From: Paraburkholderia humisilvae
GTDB lineage: Bacteria > Pseudomonadota > Gammaproteobacteria > Burkholderiales > Burkholderiaceae
Reading direction: 5' to 3'
Assembly (NCBI RefSeq): GCF_902859855.1
Contig: NZ_CADIKH010000034.1
Span: 1 to 64,000 of the forward strand
DNA: 64,000 nucleotides
This document shows, piece by piece, positions 22,393 through 31,305 of the stretch (position 1 is the first letter of the stretch; the number at the start of each line of letters is the position of its first letter). The translations under genes were made by a program, and so were the position numbers. The notes under the pieces are model-generated. The model saw nothing but the letters and a program-made list of their open reading frames with translations. It was not told where the DNA came from and made no database searches.

Positions 22393-23856
22393 TTAAAAAT
22401 GAAGACCCGGCGATACGGTCGCGGGCATCTGCAGGTGCTCGCTTTCGACCGACGCCATCGGGTACGAGCAGTAGTCGGCCGCATAGTACGCGCTCGGCCG
22501 GTGGTTGCCGGAGCGGCCCGTGCCGCCGAACGGCGCGGCCGACGATGCGCCATTGGTCGGCCGGTTCCGGTTGACGATGCCGGCGCGAATCATGCGCTGG
22601 AAGTGCGTCCACTGCGCTTCGTCGTCGGCGAGCAGGCCCGCGCAGAGCCCGTAGGCCGTATCGTTGGCGCGCTCGATCGCGGCATCGAAGGTGTTGTAAC
22701 GGAGGATCTGGGCGAGCGGTCCGAAATGCTCCTCGTCCGGCAGATTGCGCACGCCGGTCACGTCGAGAATCGCCGGACTGACAAAACCCAGGTCGGGATC
22801 GCGCTGTTCCATTTCAAGCAGCGGGCGCGCGCCGGCATCGACAAGGCGCGCCTGCGCATCGACGAGTCGCGCCGCCGCGCGCGCGGTGATGACGGCCCCC
22901 ATATACGGTTGCGGGTCGGCATCGAACGCACCGACCCCGATGCGCGACGTGACCTCGACGAAGCGCGCAATAAAGCGCTCGCCGAACCCATCGTCCGGCA
23001 CGAGGATGCGCCGTGCACACGTGCAGCGTTGCCCTGCCGACAGGAACGCCGACTGGATCGTGTGATGAACGGCCGCATCGAGATCGGCGACTTCGGCCAC
23101 CACCAGCGGATTGTTGCCGCCCATTTCGAGCGCGAGCACGATCTCCGGACGGCCGCCGAACTGCTTGTGCAGCAGCGTGCCCGTATCGGAACTGCCGGTG
23201 AAGAAAAGGCCGTCGATCTGCCGGTGATTCGCCAGCGCAACGCCAGTGTCCTTTTCGCCCTGCACGAGATTCAGCACGCCCGCCGGCAGGCCCGCCTCCT
23301 GCCAGACCTCGACCGTTGCGCGCGCAACGGCCGGGGCGAGCTCGGACGGCTTGAACACAACCGCATTACCTGCGATCAGCGCAGGCACGATATGCCCGTT
23401 CGGCAAATGGCCCGGAAAGTTATACGGACCGAACACCGCGACCACACCATGCGGACGATGCCGCAGCACCGCGGTGCCATCCGCGATCGCCGCGCGCTTT
23501 TCACCGGTGCGTTCGTGATACGCCTGGATCGAGATATCGACTTTCGCCGCCATTGACGCGACTTCCGTACGCGCTTCCCACAGCGGCTTGCCGGTTTCGC
23601 GGCCGATCGCCGCCGCAAGCGCCTCCTTGCGCTCGGTCAGTAGCGCGGCGAAGCGGCGCGCGATCGCGCAGCGCGCTTCGAATGACAGCGCCGACCAGCA
23701 CGCGAACGCGCGGCGCGCGCTATTCACCGCGCGCTCGACATCGTCCGCCGATGCGCTGTTGCCTTGCCACACCACCGCGTTCGTGCCGGGGTTGCGTGAT
23801 GCGAATACCGGGCCTGTGCCATCCGTCCAGGCGCCATCGATAAAAAGCTCGGTCAT
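22393..23856 (-). CDS. astD: succinylglutamic semialdehyde dehydrogenase
   Basis: NAD-dependent aldehyde dehydrogenase that oxidises N-succinylglutamate 5-semialdehyde, step four of the pathway. 487 residues. Motifs: FGPYNFPGHLPNGHI (cofactor site), FTGSSDTG, catalytic glutamate in LEMGGNNP and catalytic cysteine in SAGQRCTCARRI. Two in-frame ATGs occur; the one at 23862 overlaps the upstream stop as ATGA but has its AGGG directly adjacent, while the one at 23856 is six bases away from AGGG and is preferred. It therefore begins two bases after the end of the succinyltransferase beta-subunit gene. Confidence 0.95.
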   Translation of the reverse strand: MTELFIDGAWTDGTGPVFASRNPGTNAVVWQGNSASADDVERAVNSARRAFACWSALSFEARCAIARRFAALLTERKEALAAAIGRETGKPLWEARTEVASMAAKVDISIQAYHERTGEKRAAIADGTAVLRHRPHGVVAVFGPYNFPGHLPNGHIVPALIAGNAVVFKPSELAPAVARATVEVWQEAGLPAGVLNLVQGEKDTGVALANHRQIDGLFFTGSSDTGTLLHKQFGGRPEIVLALEMGGNNPLVVAEVADLDAAVHHTIQSAFLSAGQRCTCARRILVPDDGFGERFIARFVEVTSRIGVGAFDADPQPYMGAVITARAAARLVDAQARLVDAGARPLLEMEQRDPDLGFVSPAILDVTGVRNLPDEEHFGPLAQILRYNTFDAAIERANDTAYGLCAGLLADDEAQWTHFQRMIRAGIVNRNRPTNGASSAAPFGGTGRSGNHRPSAYYAADYCSYPMASVESEHLQMPATVSPGLHF

Positions 23857-23858
23857 GA

Positions 23859-24926
23859 TCATCCCTGTTTGTGTTTCGGCGCATGCGCCGTGGGCATCAC
23901 GCGCACCCGATCGCCCGCTTTCACGCGCAGCGCCGTCGCTTCCTCAGGCGACAACCGGAATGCCCCCTGCTCGACGAGACCAGTCGCGACGCCGACGCGG
24001 AAATCGTGCAGCGACGTGTTCGACACGAGCGCGCGCGGCGCACCGGCCGGCGCCTTCGCATGCACGTTCGAAGCCGTATGCGGGACACCGATCTCGACCG
24101 GCACGACGACGCTCTCGCGCACCGTGCGCAGATCCTCGATATGGCACTCGAGCACCGGGCCCGCATCGAAGATATCGACATGGTTTTCGTACCGCAGCCC
24201 TTCCGCTTCGAGCATCTTGCGCGCGGGCAGCGTGTCGCTATGGGTCAGGCCGACGCAGTCCTGCGCCTGCTGCGGCAGCAGTTCGACGTACACCGGAAAA
24301 CGCGGCATCAGTTCCGCCAGGAACGACTTGCGGCCGTGCGAGCTCAGATAATCCGCCGCGTTGAAATCGATCTGGTAGAAATGCGAGCCGACCGCGCGCC
24401 AGAACGGCGACGTGCCCTCGGCATCAAAGTGGCCGCGCATCTCCGCGCAGACGCGCTGCGGGAAGCGCTCGCGAAACTGCGCGATGAACATGAAGCGTGA
24501 GCGCGACAACAGCCCGCCGACGCCGCCCGCCCGGTAACGCGGGCTCAGGAACAGCGAGCACACCTCGGCATAGCCGGTCAGGTCGTGCGAAATGTTCAGC
24601 GCGCGCATCAATGTCCAGATGCCGAGGTCCTGGCTCGCGTGCACCACCGTGCTCACGCGGTAGTTGTAGAACGGCTGATCGAGCCCGACCGCCGTTTCGA
24701 TGCCGCACACGCCGGCCACGTCGCCGCTCGCGCTGTCTTCCATCACGAACAGATAGCCTTGCTCGTGCGGTGCCGACTGATCGTCCAGCGTACGCAGCGA
24801 GCGCGCGATGCGCGCCGCGAGCGCATTGCGGTCGGGCTTGAACGACGTCAGGCCGGGGCCGGTTTCCTGGGCGAGCCCGACGAGCGCGTCCAGGTCCCCC
24901 GTCTGCACAACGCGCACGACAATCAT
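23859..24926 (-). CDS. aruG: arginine N-succinyltransferase, beta subunit (AruG type)
   Basis: Half of the heteromeric arginine/ornithine succinyltransferase that uses succinyl-CoA in the first step. 355 residues, AstA fold of the acyltransferase superfamily. Characteristic strings are CSLFLSPRYRAGGVGGLLSR, SRFMFIAQF and HVDIFDAGPVLECHIED. It is homologous to the alpha subunit gene directly upstream, and the two overlap by four bases (ATGA), which implies translational coupling. Having two paralogous astA genes side by side matches Pseudomonas aruF-aruG rather than the single enteric astA. The order beta before astD is as in Pseudomonas. Confidence 0.94.
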   Translation of the reverse strand: MIVVRVVQTGDLDALVGLAQETGPGLTSFKPDRNALAARIARSLRTLDDQSAPHEQGYLFVMEDSASGDVAGVCGIETAVGLDQPFYNYRVSTVVHASQDLGIWTLMRALNISHDLTGYAEVCSLFLSPRYRAGGVGGLLSRSRFMFIAQFRERFPQRVCAEMRGHFDAEGTSPFWRAVGSHFYQIDFNAADYLSSHGRKSFLAELMPRFPVYVELLPQQAQDCVGLTHSDTLPARKMLEAEGLRYENHVDIFDAGPVLECHIEDLRTVRESVVVPVEIGVPHTASNVHAKAPAGAPRALVSNTSLHDFRVGVATGLVEQGAFRLSPEEATALRVKAGDRVRVMPTAHAPKHKQG

Positions 24927-26005
24927 TGTGCGTCCTCCGAAGATGCGTGGCTGTCGTCAAGGTCCGGCTCGCGATGCAGCATCACGCAGCGCACCGCGTC
25001 GCCGTCACGCACATTGAGCGCGGTGCGCGCCGCGGCCGATAGCGGCACACCTGCGCCGCGCTCGCGCGGTAAATCGGCAAGCACACAGCGGAATTCGCCC
25101 GGCCGGTTGCTCGCCACCATATAGGCCGCGCCGCGCGCGGCGCCGACGTGCGCCGCGTCGCTTGCTGCACGCACGGTGCGCGTCTCGCTGCGTCTCACGC
25201 AGACGCTGCGATCGACTTGCGCGGTCAGCACCGGACCCGCGTCGAAGATATCGACATAGCGATCGGTCTCGAAGCCTTCTTCGAGATGAATCTCGTAAGC
25301 GAGCAACGCCTGCTCATCCGGTTCGCCGAGCACGCGCTGTGCGGATTCTGGCAATAGCGGTACATAGATCGGATAGCTCGGCATCACTTCGGCGATAAAC
25401 GTGCTGCTGCGTCCACCCGATTGCACCTCGATATCGGCAAAGTTGCGGCCGAAGAACTTGCGGCCCACCGCTTCCCAGAACGGCGACACGCCCGCGTCGT
25501 CGGTCACGCCGAGCAGCAGCGAAAACACCTCCGGCGTAAAGCGCTTGCGGTTCGCGGCGACGTACATCATCCGCGCGCGCGACAGCAGGTGCGCGACCGC
25601 CGCACCGCGCAATTCGGGCTCGATATAGAAGCCCGCGAGGCGGCTCTTGCCGGTCAGCTCATGCGACATCGTCAACGCGTGAATCTTGCGGTTCACATGC
25701 AGTTCGCGCGACGCGTGAATCAGCGCATCGTTGCGAAACACGTAGAACGGCTCCGAATAGCCGGCCGCCGCGACAATGCTCGCGGTGCCGTGCAACTTGC
25801 CGGTCACACCGTCTTCGAGCACGAACAGATAGAACTCCTCGCCCGGGAAATCGGCGTCCGTGCGAAACGAATCTTCCGACAGCGCGACGCGCGCCTCAAG
25901 CGCGCGCCGGTCGTGCGGCAGCGAATGCAGCACCGGCTGCGCGGTGCGCGCCATATGTTCCAGTGCATCGAGGTCGGCGAGGCGACCGGGGCGTACGAAG
26001 AGCAT
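24923..26005 (-). CDS. aruF: arginine N-succinyltransferase, alpha subunit (AruF type)
   Basis: Partner of AruG in the first step of arginine succinylation. 360 residues. The conserved AstA features are MLFVRPGRLADLDALEHMA at the start, FYIEPELRGAAVAHLLSRAR in the middle and DRYVDIFDAGPVLTAQ near residue 240. The C-terminal tail after about 340 (DLDDSHASSEDAQ) is acidic and variable. The stop overlaps the start of aruG by four bases. It lies 78 bases downstream of astC, the largest gap among the catabolic genes apart from that upstream of astC. Confidence 0.94.
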   Translation of the reverse strand: MLFVRPGRLADLDALEHMARTAQPVLHSLPHDRRALEARVALSEDSFRTDADFPGEEFYLFVLEDGVTGKLHGTASIVAAAGYSEPFYVFRNDALIHASRELHVNRKIHALTMSHELTGKSRLAGFYIEPELRGAAVAHLLSRARMMYVAANRKRFTPEVFSLLLGVTDDAGVSPFWEAVGRKFFGRNFADIEVQSGGRSSTFIAEVMPSYPIYVPLLPESAQRVLGEPDEQALLAYEIHLEEGFETDRYVDIFDAGPVLTAQVDRSVCVRRSETRTVRAASDAAHVGAARGAAYMVASNRPGEFRCVLADLPRERGAGVPLSAAARTALNVRDGDAVRCVMLHREPDLDDSHASSEDAQ

Positions 26006-26083
26006 CGTCGTTCCAGTAGGGTCCGGATGGGAGGCAGGTGCGTCGTGTGCTGACGTCGGGTCCTGGCAAACCGCGATGGCGGG

Positions 26084-27319
26084 CTAGCGCGCCGGCGACT
26101 CGGCCGTCGCGCCGACCACTTCGTCAATCGCCTTCGCGAGCCTGGCGAGCCCCTCACGCAGATCGTCGAGCGGAATGATCAGCGACGGCGCGAAGCGCAG
26201 CACGTCGGGGCCCGCCATCAGCATGATCAGACCGTGCTTGCCGGCCGCGGTGACGAAATCCTTCGCACGCCCCTTGAACGCGTCGGTCAGTTCCACACCG
26301 ATCAGCAAGCCCTTGCCGCGCACTTCCCGGAAGATGCCGAAGCGCTGATGCAGCCTCGCCAGTTCTTCCTGTAGCAGCGCGCTGCGCGAGCGCACGCCGG
26401 CGAGCAGTTGCGGATCGCTGATCAGCTCGACCACCTTCAGCGCGATCGCCGACGCAAGCGGATTGCCGCCATAGGTGGTGCCGTGCACACCGACCTTGAA
26501 GTGCGCGGCCAGTTCATTCGTGGTCAGCATCGCGCCAATCGGAAAGCCGTTGCCCAGCGATTTCGCGCTGGTCAGGATGTCCGGCGTCACGCCGGTGTCC
26601 TGATACGCGTAGAAATGGCCGGTGCGGCCGACGCCGGTCTGCACTTCATCGAAAATCAGCAGCGCGCCGTGTTGATCGCAGGCTTCGCGCAGCGCACGCA
26701 GGAACGCCGGATCGGCCGGAATCACGCCGCCTTCGCCCTGGATCGGCTCGACCACGACCGCACACGTCTTCGGACCGATCGCCTGGCGCGCCGCGTCGAT
26801 ATCGTTGTAAGGCAGATGGACGATGCCGGCCGGCACCGGGCCGAAGCCCTCCGAATATTTCGGCTGGCCGCCGACGCTGACCGTGAAGAACGTGCGGCCA
26901 TGAAACGACTGCGCAAACGACACGATCTCGTACTTGTCCGCGCCGTAGCGTTCGAATGCGACCCGACGGGCAAGCTTGAACGCCGCTTCGTTCGCTTCGG
27001 CGCCCGAGTTCGCGAAGAACGCGCGGTCGGCGAACGTCAGTGCCTCGAGACGCTTCGCGAGGCGCAGCACCGGCTCATTCGTATAGCCATTGCCGATATG
27101 CCAGAGCTTCGCGCCCTGCTCGTTCAGCACTTTCAGCAATTCCGGATGCGCATGGCCGAGCGCGGTGACGGCGATGCCACCGGCAAAGTCGACGTAATCG
27201 CGCCCCTGCGTGTCCCATACGCGCGATCCCTGACCGCGCTCCGGCACGAAGGATGCGGGCGCGAACAACGGCACCATCACTTCATCGAAGGTCTGGCGGG
27301 TCACATTCTGCTCGTTCAT
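26084..27319 (-). CDS. astC: succinylornithine/acetylornithine aminotransferase
   Basis: PLP-dependent class III aminotransferase converting N-succinylornithine to the semialdehyde (step three); many family members also act on acetylornithine. 411 residues. Visible motifs: GGIAVTALGHAHPEL, FANSGAEANEAAFKLARR, LLIFDEVQTGVGRTG and the PLP lysine in TSAKSLGNGFPIGAM. Start ATG 27319 with GAGGAT six bases upstream. It is the first catabolic gene after the regulator; the 198-base space before it contains one arm of a 31-bp inverted repeat and could carry an ArgR-controlled promoter. Confidence 0.95.
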   Translation of the reverse strand: MNEQNVTRQTFDEVMVPLFAPASFVPERGQGSRVWDTQGRDYVDFAGGIAVTALGHAHPELLKVLNEQGAKLWHIGNGYTNEPVLRLAKRLEALTFADRAFFANSGAEANEAAFKLARRVAFERYGADKYEIVSFAQSFHGRTFFTVSVGGQPKYSEGFGPVPAGIVHLPYNDIDAARQAIGPKTCAVVVEPIQGEGGVIPADPAFLRALREACDQHGALLIFDEVQTGVGRTGHFYAYQDTGVTPDILTSAKSLGNGFPIGAMLTTNELAAHFKVGVHGTTYGGNPLASAIALKVVELISDPQLLAGVRSRSALLQEELARLHQRFGIFREVRGKGLLIGVELTDAFKGRAKDFVTAAGKHGLIMLMAGPDVLRFAPSLIIPLDDLREGLARLAKAIDEVVGATAESPAR

Positions 27320-27440
27320 GGCGAATCCTCGTTGCGGGTAATCTCAGTAGTGTAGAAAACCGCGCGCGCGCCGTCTTGCGCATACGCGACGTGTTCTGTC
27401 GCAGTCGCGAGCGGGCGGCGGCCAGCAAGGTTCAGCCTGG

Positions 27441-27560
27441 ACCGGCCGCGTTGATCGGGCGCCCCGAGCGCACCTGGCGGATACGCTCACGCGCGCGGCG
27501 CCGGCCGCATCGCGCAGCTACCGTTCGTCGCGCTCGGGGCGCTCGATCAACGCGGCCGGT
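27441..27560. repeat. 31-bp near-perfect inverted repeat, arms 58 bases apart
   Basis: The left arm 27441-27471 starts accggccgcgttgatcgg; the right arm 27530-27560 is its reverse complement with one mismatch. The right arm overlaps the end of the ArgR-like regulator gene and encodes its PAALIERPER tail; the left arm lies in the spacer before astC. In RNA the arms could form a long hairpin between the regulator and the catabolic genes. There is no T-run after it, so a simple intrinsic terminator is not indicated. Confidence 0.8.
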
Positions 27561-28591
27561 CGCGGCTCAACCGGCACCGCGCTCGCGGAACCGCCCGCGC
27601 GCTGCTGCTTGTCGAGCCAGTTGCGGCGCTCTTCGCGCGGCGTCACATCGAAACGCTCGCGATACGCGTTCGAGAAATGCGCAGCGGATGAAAACCCGCA
27701 CGCAAGGCTGATCTGCACCACCGACTTGCTGGTGCGCTGCAATTGCGTGCGCGCCTTCGCGAGCCGCAGCCCCAGATAGTATTTGGACGGCATTGCGCCC
27801 AGATACTGGCGAAACAGCCGCTCGAGCTGGCGTCGTGACACGCCGACGAAGCTCGCGATCTCGTCGGTGGTCAGCGGATCTTCGATATTCGCTTCCATCA
27901 GCAGCAACGCATCGTTCAGGCGCGGATGGCGTTCGCCCGGCGCGGTCACGAACGGGATGCGCTGCCGCTCGCCGCCGGCGCGCAGCGTGCCGACGCCGAG
28001 CGTGTCGGCAATCCGTTCGGCCAGCTCCTGGCCGTGCTCGCGGCCGATCATCGCGAGCATGAAATCGACGCTCGCCTGACCGCCCGCGCAAGTCGCGCGA
28101 TCGCGATCGATCTCGAAGATCTGCTGCGTGACAATCGAGCGCTCGAACTGCTCAATAAACTGCTGATAGGTCTCCCAGTTGACGCTGACGCGATAACCGG
28201 ACAACTGCCCCGCCATCGCCAGCCACCAGACGCCGTGATGAATGCCGCAAACGAGCGGCGTGCGCTGGCCGACCCGCGCGAGGCTCGCGAGAAAGAGCCG
28301 ATAGTCGGCGAACTGCTGGAAACGCTCGCTGATCACGATCAGCCAGTCGCACGCGATGCCATCGCCGAACGCGGCGTCGGCGGGCCATTGCGCACCGCCG
28401 GATAGCGGCACCGGCCGCCCGTCCCACGAGCAGACCTGCCAGCGGTACAGCGCGCGGCCGTCGATTTCATTGGCGAGATTCAGCGTATCGACGATCGGTC
28501 CGACACCCGACATCGACACGGGCGGCAATGCGACGATCGCGACCTGCGTGGTGCGAGCGGGACCGGACGGCGAACGCGCCTCTTTTGACAT
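27518..28591 (-). CDS. argR: AraC-family regulator with GlxA-like amidotransferase fold, ArgR-like
   Basis: Transcription regulator of about 357 residues. Residues about 18-190 form a DJ-1/PfpI (class I amidotransferase-like) sensor domain (VAIVALPPVSMSGVGPIVDTL). The C-terminal AraC domain, about 230-330, has both helix-turn-helix units: ITTDEIASFVGVSRRQLERL-like and VVQISLACGFSSAAHFSNAY. Placed between a basic amino-acid ABC transporter and aruCFGDBE, it corresponds in position and type to the arginine-responsive ArgR of Pseudomonas; the inducer is therefore inferred to be arginine. Start: ATG 28591 preferred over TTG 28603; neither has a convincing ribosome site. The last ten codons lie in an inverted-repeat arm. 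Confidence 0.85.
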   Translation of the reverse strand: MSKEARSPSGPARTTQVAIVALPPVSMSGVGPIVDTLNLANEIDGRALYRWQVCSWDGRPVPLSGGAQWPADAAFGDGIACDWLIVISERFQQFADYRLFLASLARVGQRTPLVCGIHHGVWWLAMAGQLSGYRVSVNWETYQQFIEQFERSIVTQQIFEIDRDRATCAGGQASVDFMLAMIGREHGQELAERIADTLGVGTLRAGGERQRIPFVTAPGERHPRLNDALLLMEANIEDPLTTDEIASFVGVSRRQLERLFRQYLGAMPSKYYLGLRLAKARTQLQRTSKSVVQISLACGFSSAAHFSNAYRERFDVTPREERRNWLDKQQRAGGSASAVPVEPRPAALIERPERDER

Positions 28592-28634
28592 AGCGTTGGA
28601 CAAATGCGGCGGATGATGCCCTTAAGCGCGACCG

Positions 28635-29426
28635 TTACTTGAGACTACCCGACAAAAACTGTTTGAGCCGTTCGCTGCGCGGCATGCCGAGCACCTCGGC
28701 GGGCGGCCCTTCTTCCTCGGTGCGGCCCTGATGCAGGAACATCACGTGATTCGATACGTTGCGCGCAAAACCCATCTCGTGCGTGACGACGATCATCGTG
28801 CGGCCTTCCTCGGCAAGCTTCTGCATCACCTTGAGCACTTCACCGACGAGTTCGGGGTCAAGCGCGGAGGTTGGCTCGTCGAACAGCATCACGTCCGGGT
28901 TCATCGCGAGCGCGCGCGCAATCGCGACGCGCTGCTGCTGGCCGCCGGACAGGTGCGACGGATACTGCTTTTCAAGCCGCGGCGCGAGTCCCACCTTCTC
29001 GAGATACGCGCGTGCGCGCTCTTCCGCTTCGCGGCGCGACAGGCCAAGCACGTGAATCGGCGCTTCGACCACGTTCTCGAGCACCGTCATATGCGCCCAC
29101 AGATTGAAGTGCTGGAACACCATCGCGAGCTTCGTGCGAATGCGCTGCAACTGCTTGTGGTCAGCGACTTCGAAGTTTCCGTGCCGGTCGGCTTTGGTGC
29201 GCACGGTTTCGCCGTCAACGATGATCTGACCAGCGTTCGGCCGCTCGAGAAAGTTGATGCAGCGCAGGAACGTGCTCTTGCCCGAGCCGCTCGCGCCGAT
29301 AATGCTGATCACGTCGCCCTTCCTCGCGTTCATCGACACGCCCTTCAGCACTTCGTTATCGCCATAGCGCTTGTGGATGTCCTGCACGGCGAGCTTGCAG
29401 GCTTCGGCTGAAGATTCATGCAGCAA
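28635..29426 (-). CDS. amino-acid ABC transporter ATPase (HisP/AotP type)
   Basis: Nucleotide-binding subunit of a polar amino-acid importer, 263 residues. Walker A is GASGSGKST, the signature is LSGGQQQR, Walker B runs into VMLFDEPTSALDPE, and the switch histidine is in VVTHEMGFAR. The insertion RHGNFEVADHKQLQRIRTKL is typical of the HisP/ArtP/AotP group that handles basic amino acids. Translation probably begins at TTG 29426: GGGAG is about eight bases upstream and no in-frame ATG precedes the fold. The arginine regulator follows 44 bases downstream; upstream is a 49-bp tandem repeat separating it from the permease genes. Confidence 0.92.
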   Translation of the reverse strand: MLHESSAEACKLAVQDIHKRYGDNEVLKGVSMNARKGDVISIIGASGSGKSTFLRCINFLERPNAGQIIVDGETVRTKADRHGNFEVADHKQLQRIRTKLAMVFQHFNLWAHMTVLENVVEAPIHVLGLSRREAEERARAYLEKVGLAPRLEKQYPSHLSGGQQQRVAIARALAMNPDVMLFDEPTSALDPELVGEVLKVMQKLAEEGRTMIVVTHEMGFARNVSNHVMFLHQGRTEEEGPPAEVLGMPRSERLKQFLSGSLK

Positions 29427-29439
29427 GGTGTTCTCCCTT

Positions 29440-29562
29440 TGTCGATTGGAGTGGGTGCTTTAGCACCTACTCCAATCCCATGCAAAGCTGTCGATTGGAG
29501 TTGGTGCTTTAGCACCTACTCCAATCCCATGCAGAGCTGTCGATTGGAGTGGGTGCTTTAGC
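29440..29562. repeat. 49-bp tandem repeat, 2.5 copies, each forming a hairpin
   Basis: Copy 1 is 29440-29488, copy 2 29489-29537, and a half copy ends at 29562. Each full copy carries a near-perfect stem, gattggagtgggtgc against gcacctactccaatc, with a TTTA loop. The block sits between the ABC permease and ATPase genes, inside the transcription unit. It could stabilise or process the mRNA, or attenuate readthrough. It is not an insertion sequence: no transposase or longer ends are present. Confidence 0.9.
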
Positions 29563-29602
29563 GTTGCCCTGGCGCAGTGCGGCGCGGCGAGCCGCAACCG
29601 GT

Positions 29603-30316
29603 TCAGTGACGCCGTACCGCGAGGTGCGCAAGCCAATGCCGCTCCGCGCGCCGGAACGCGGCAACCAGCGCGAACGATACCGCAAGATAGATCAGCGCCG
29701 CGACGCCGAACGACTCAAACGAACGATAGGTAGCCGAATTCGCGTCCCGCGCGACCTTCAATATGTCCGGCACGGTCGCCGTAAACGCGACGGTGGTCGC
29801 ATGCAGCATCAGGATCACCTCGTTACTGTACAAAGGCAAGGCGCGGCGCAGCGCGGAAGGTAGCACAACCCGGCGATACAGCGTGAAGCCGGTCATGCCG
29901 TACGCGCGCGCCGCTTCGACTTCACCGTGCGAGGTTGCGCGAATCGCGCCCGCAAAGATCTCGGTGGTATACGCGCAGGTATTCAGCGCAAACGCGAGAA
30001 TCGCACAATGAAAGCCGCTGCGGAAGAACGCGTCGAGCATCGCGTGCGAGCGGACGAACTCGAGGCTGTACAAGCCGGTGTAGATCAGCAGCAGTTGCAC
30101 GTATAGCGGCGTACCGCGAAACACATAGGTGTAGACGCGCACCGGCGTCGACAGCCACCGGCGCTTCGACACACGCGCGACGGCCAGCGGCACCGATACG
30201 ACAAAGCCGATGCCGATCGATGCGACCAGCAGCCACAACGTAACCGCGAGGCCGGACAGGCGCTGGCCGTCCCAGTAGAGAAACGCGCGCCCGAATTGAT
30301 TCAGGATGTCGATCAT
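29603..30316 (-). CDS. amino-acid ABC transporter permease (HisM type)
   Basis: Inner-membrane permease of 237 residues with five predicted helices and the permease signature segment RAYGMTGFTLYRRVVLPSAL, which contacts the ATPase. The pattern (TYVFRGTPLYVQLLLIYTG) is characteristic of HisM/ArtM-type subunits. ATG 30316 has GAGG six bases upstream, and the gene starts 13 bases after the stop of its partner permease. It would form a heterodimer with that partner and take substrate from a periplasmic binding protein that is not in this window. Confidence 0.92.
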   Translation of the reverse strand: MIDILNQFGRAFLYWDGQRLSGLAVTLWLLVASIGIGFVVSVPLAVARVSKRRWLSTPVRVYTYVFRGTPLYVQLLLIYTGLYSLEFVRSHAMLDAFFRSGFHCAILAFALNTCAYTTEIFAGAIRATSHGEVEAARAYGMTGFTLYRRVVLPSALRRALPLYSNEVILMLHATTVAFTATVPDILKVARDANSATYRSFESFGVAALIYLAVSFALVAAFRRAERHWLAHLAVRRH

Positions 30317-30329
30317 GCACGCCTCACCG

Positions 30330-31019
30330 TTACAGTTCCGCGCGCCGCACACCGATCGAATAGCGGCGTTCGAGCAGCATCAGCACGAGATTGGACACTG
30401 TCGTGATCGCCAGATAAATCAGCGCGGCGACGAGAATAAAGAAGAACATGTTGAACGTGCTTTTGCCCGCGTCCTGCGCGGCTTTTACAACATCCGCGAG
30501 GCCGATGATCGACACCAGCGCGGTCGCCTTGACCATCACCTGCCAGTTGTTGCCGATGCCCGGCAACGCGAAGCGCATCATCTGCGGAAACATGATCCGC
30601 GTGAACACGGACCAGCCGTTCATGCCGTACGCGCTGCCCGCTTCGAGCTGGCCGCGCGGCACCGCGAGAAAGGCGCCGCGAAACGTCTCGGTGAAGTACG
30701 CGCCATAGATGAAGCCGAGCGTCAGCACGCCGGCGACGAACGGGTCGATGTCGAACTGCTCCCAACCGAATGCGTCGGTCAGGTTGTTGACCGCGATCTG
30801 AATGCTGTAGAAGAGCAGCAGCATCAGAACGAGGTCGGGCACGCCGCGGATCAGCGTCGTGTAGGCCGTCGCCAGCCCGCGCCACGCGCCCTTCGCCGAC
30901 AGCTTCGCCGCCGCGCCGAACAGGCCCAGCACGACCGCGGCCGTCAGCGATAGCACCGACAGCTCGATCGTGCGTAGCGTGCCGGCCGCGAGCATTGGAC
31001 CATAACCGTCTAGAAACAC
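30330..31019 (-). CDS. amino-acid ABC transporter permease (HisQ type)
   Basis: 229-residue permease with about five membrane helices and the coupling loop GSAYGMNGWSVFTRIMFPQM. FLDGYGPMLAAGTLRTIELS is the standard beginning of the HisQ/ArtQ group. The start is GTG 31019: AGGAGG lies six bases upstream. It is the first visible gene of the minus-strand arginine unit; in Pseudomonas the equivalent position is preceded by the binding-protein gene aotJ, but here the upstream neighbour is a broken patatin gene 286 bases away. Confidence 0.92.
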   Translation of the reverse strand: MFLDGYGPMLAAGTLRTIELSVLSLTAAVVLGLFGAAAKLSAKGAWRGLATAYTTLIRGVPDLVLMLLLFYSIQIAVNNLTDAFGWEQFDIDPFVAGVLTLGFIYGAYFTETFRGAFLAVPRGQLEAGSAYGMNGWSVFTRIMFPQMMRFALPGIGNNWQVMVKATALVSIIGLADVVKAAQDAGKSTFNMFFFILVAALIYLAITTVSNLVLMLLERRYSIGVRRAEL

Positions 31020-31305
31020 GTACGCCTCCTGTCGACTGATCGGGAATGGCGCGGAGTCTCGCAGGCGAAAAAAAATCGCTCAATCGGATAGCGCATGCGG
31101 TATTGCGGTGCAGCATCTGCCGCAGCGGATCGCTCACGGCGCGCAACGCCCGGTAGCGCGGGCGCGCGCGATGCGCGCCGGCCTGCGTCGTGACGCCGCG
31201 GTGCGCGGCGAATTCGCAAGTTTAGGGTCGCTTTTTCGATAGAAGGACACGCTGCGGACGCAGCGCGCGCGGCGGTCTTCGCAGCGCGTGCCGCAGCCCC
31301 CGCGC

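Noticed and set aside
29440..29562. CRISPR-like array
   Set aside because: The copies are directly adjacent with no unique spacers, and no cas genes are near.
29440..29562. Insertion-sequence remnant
   Set aside because: No transposase fragment, no longer terminal repeats or target duplication seen.
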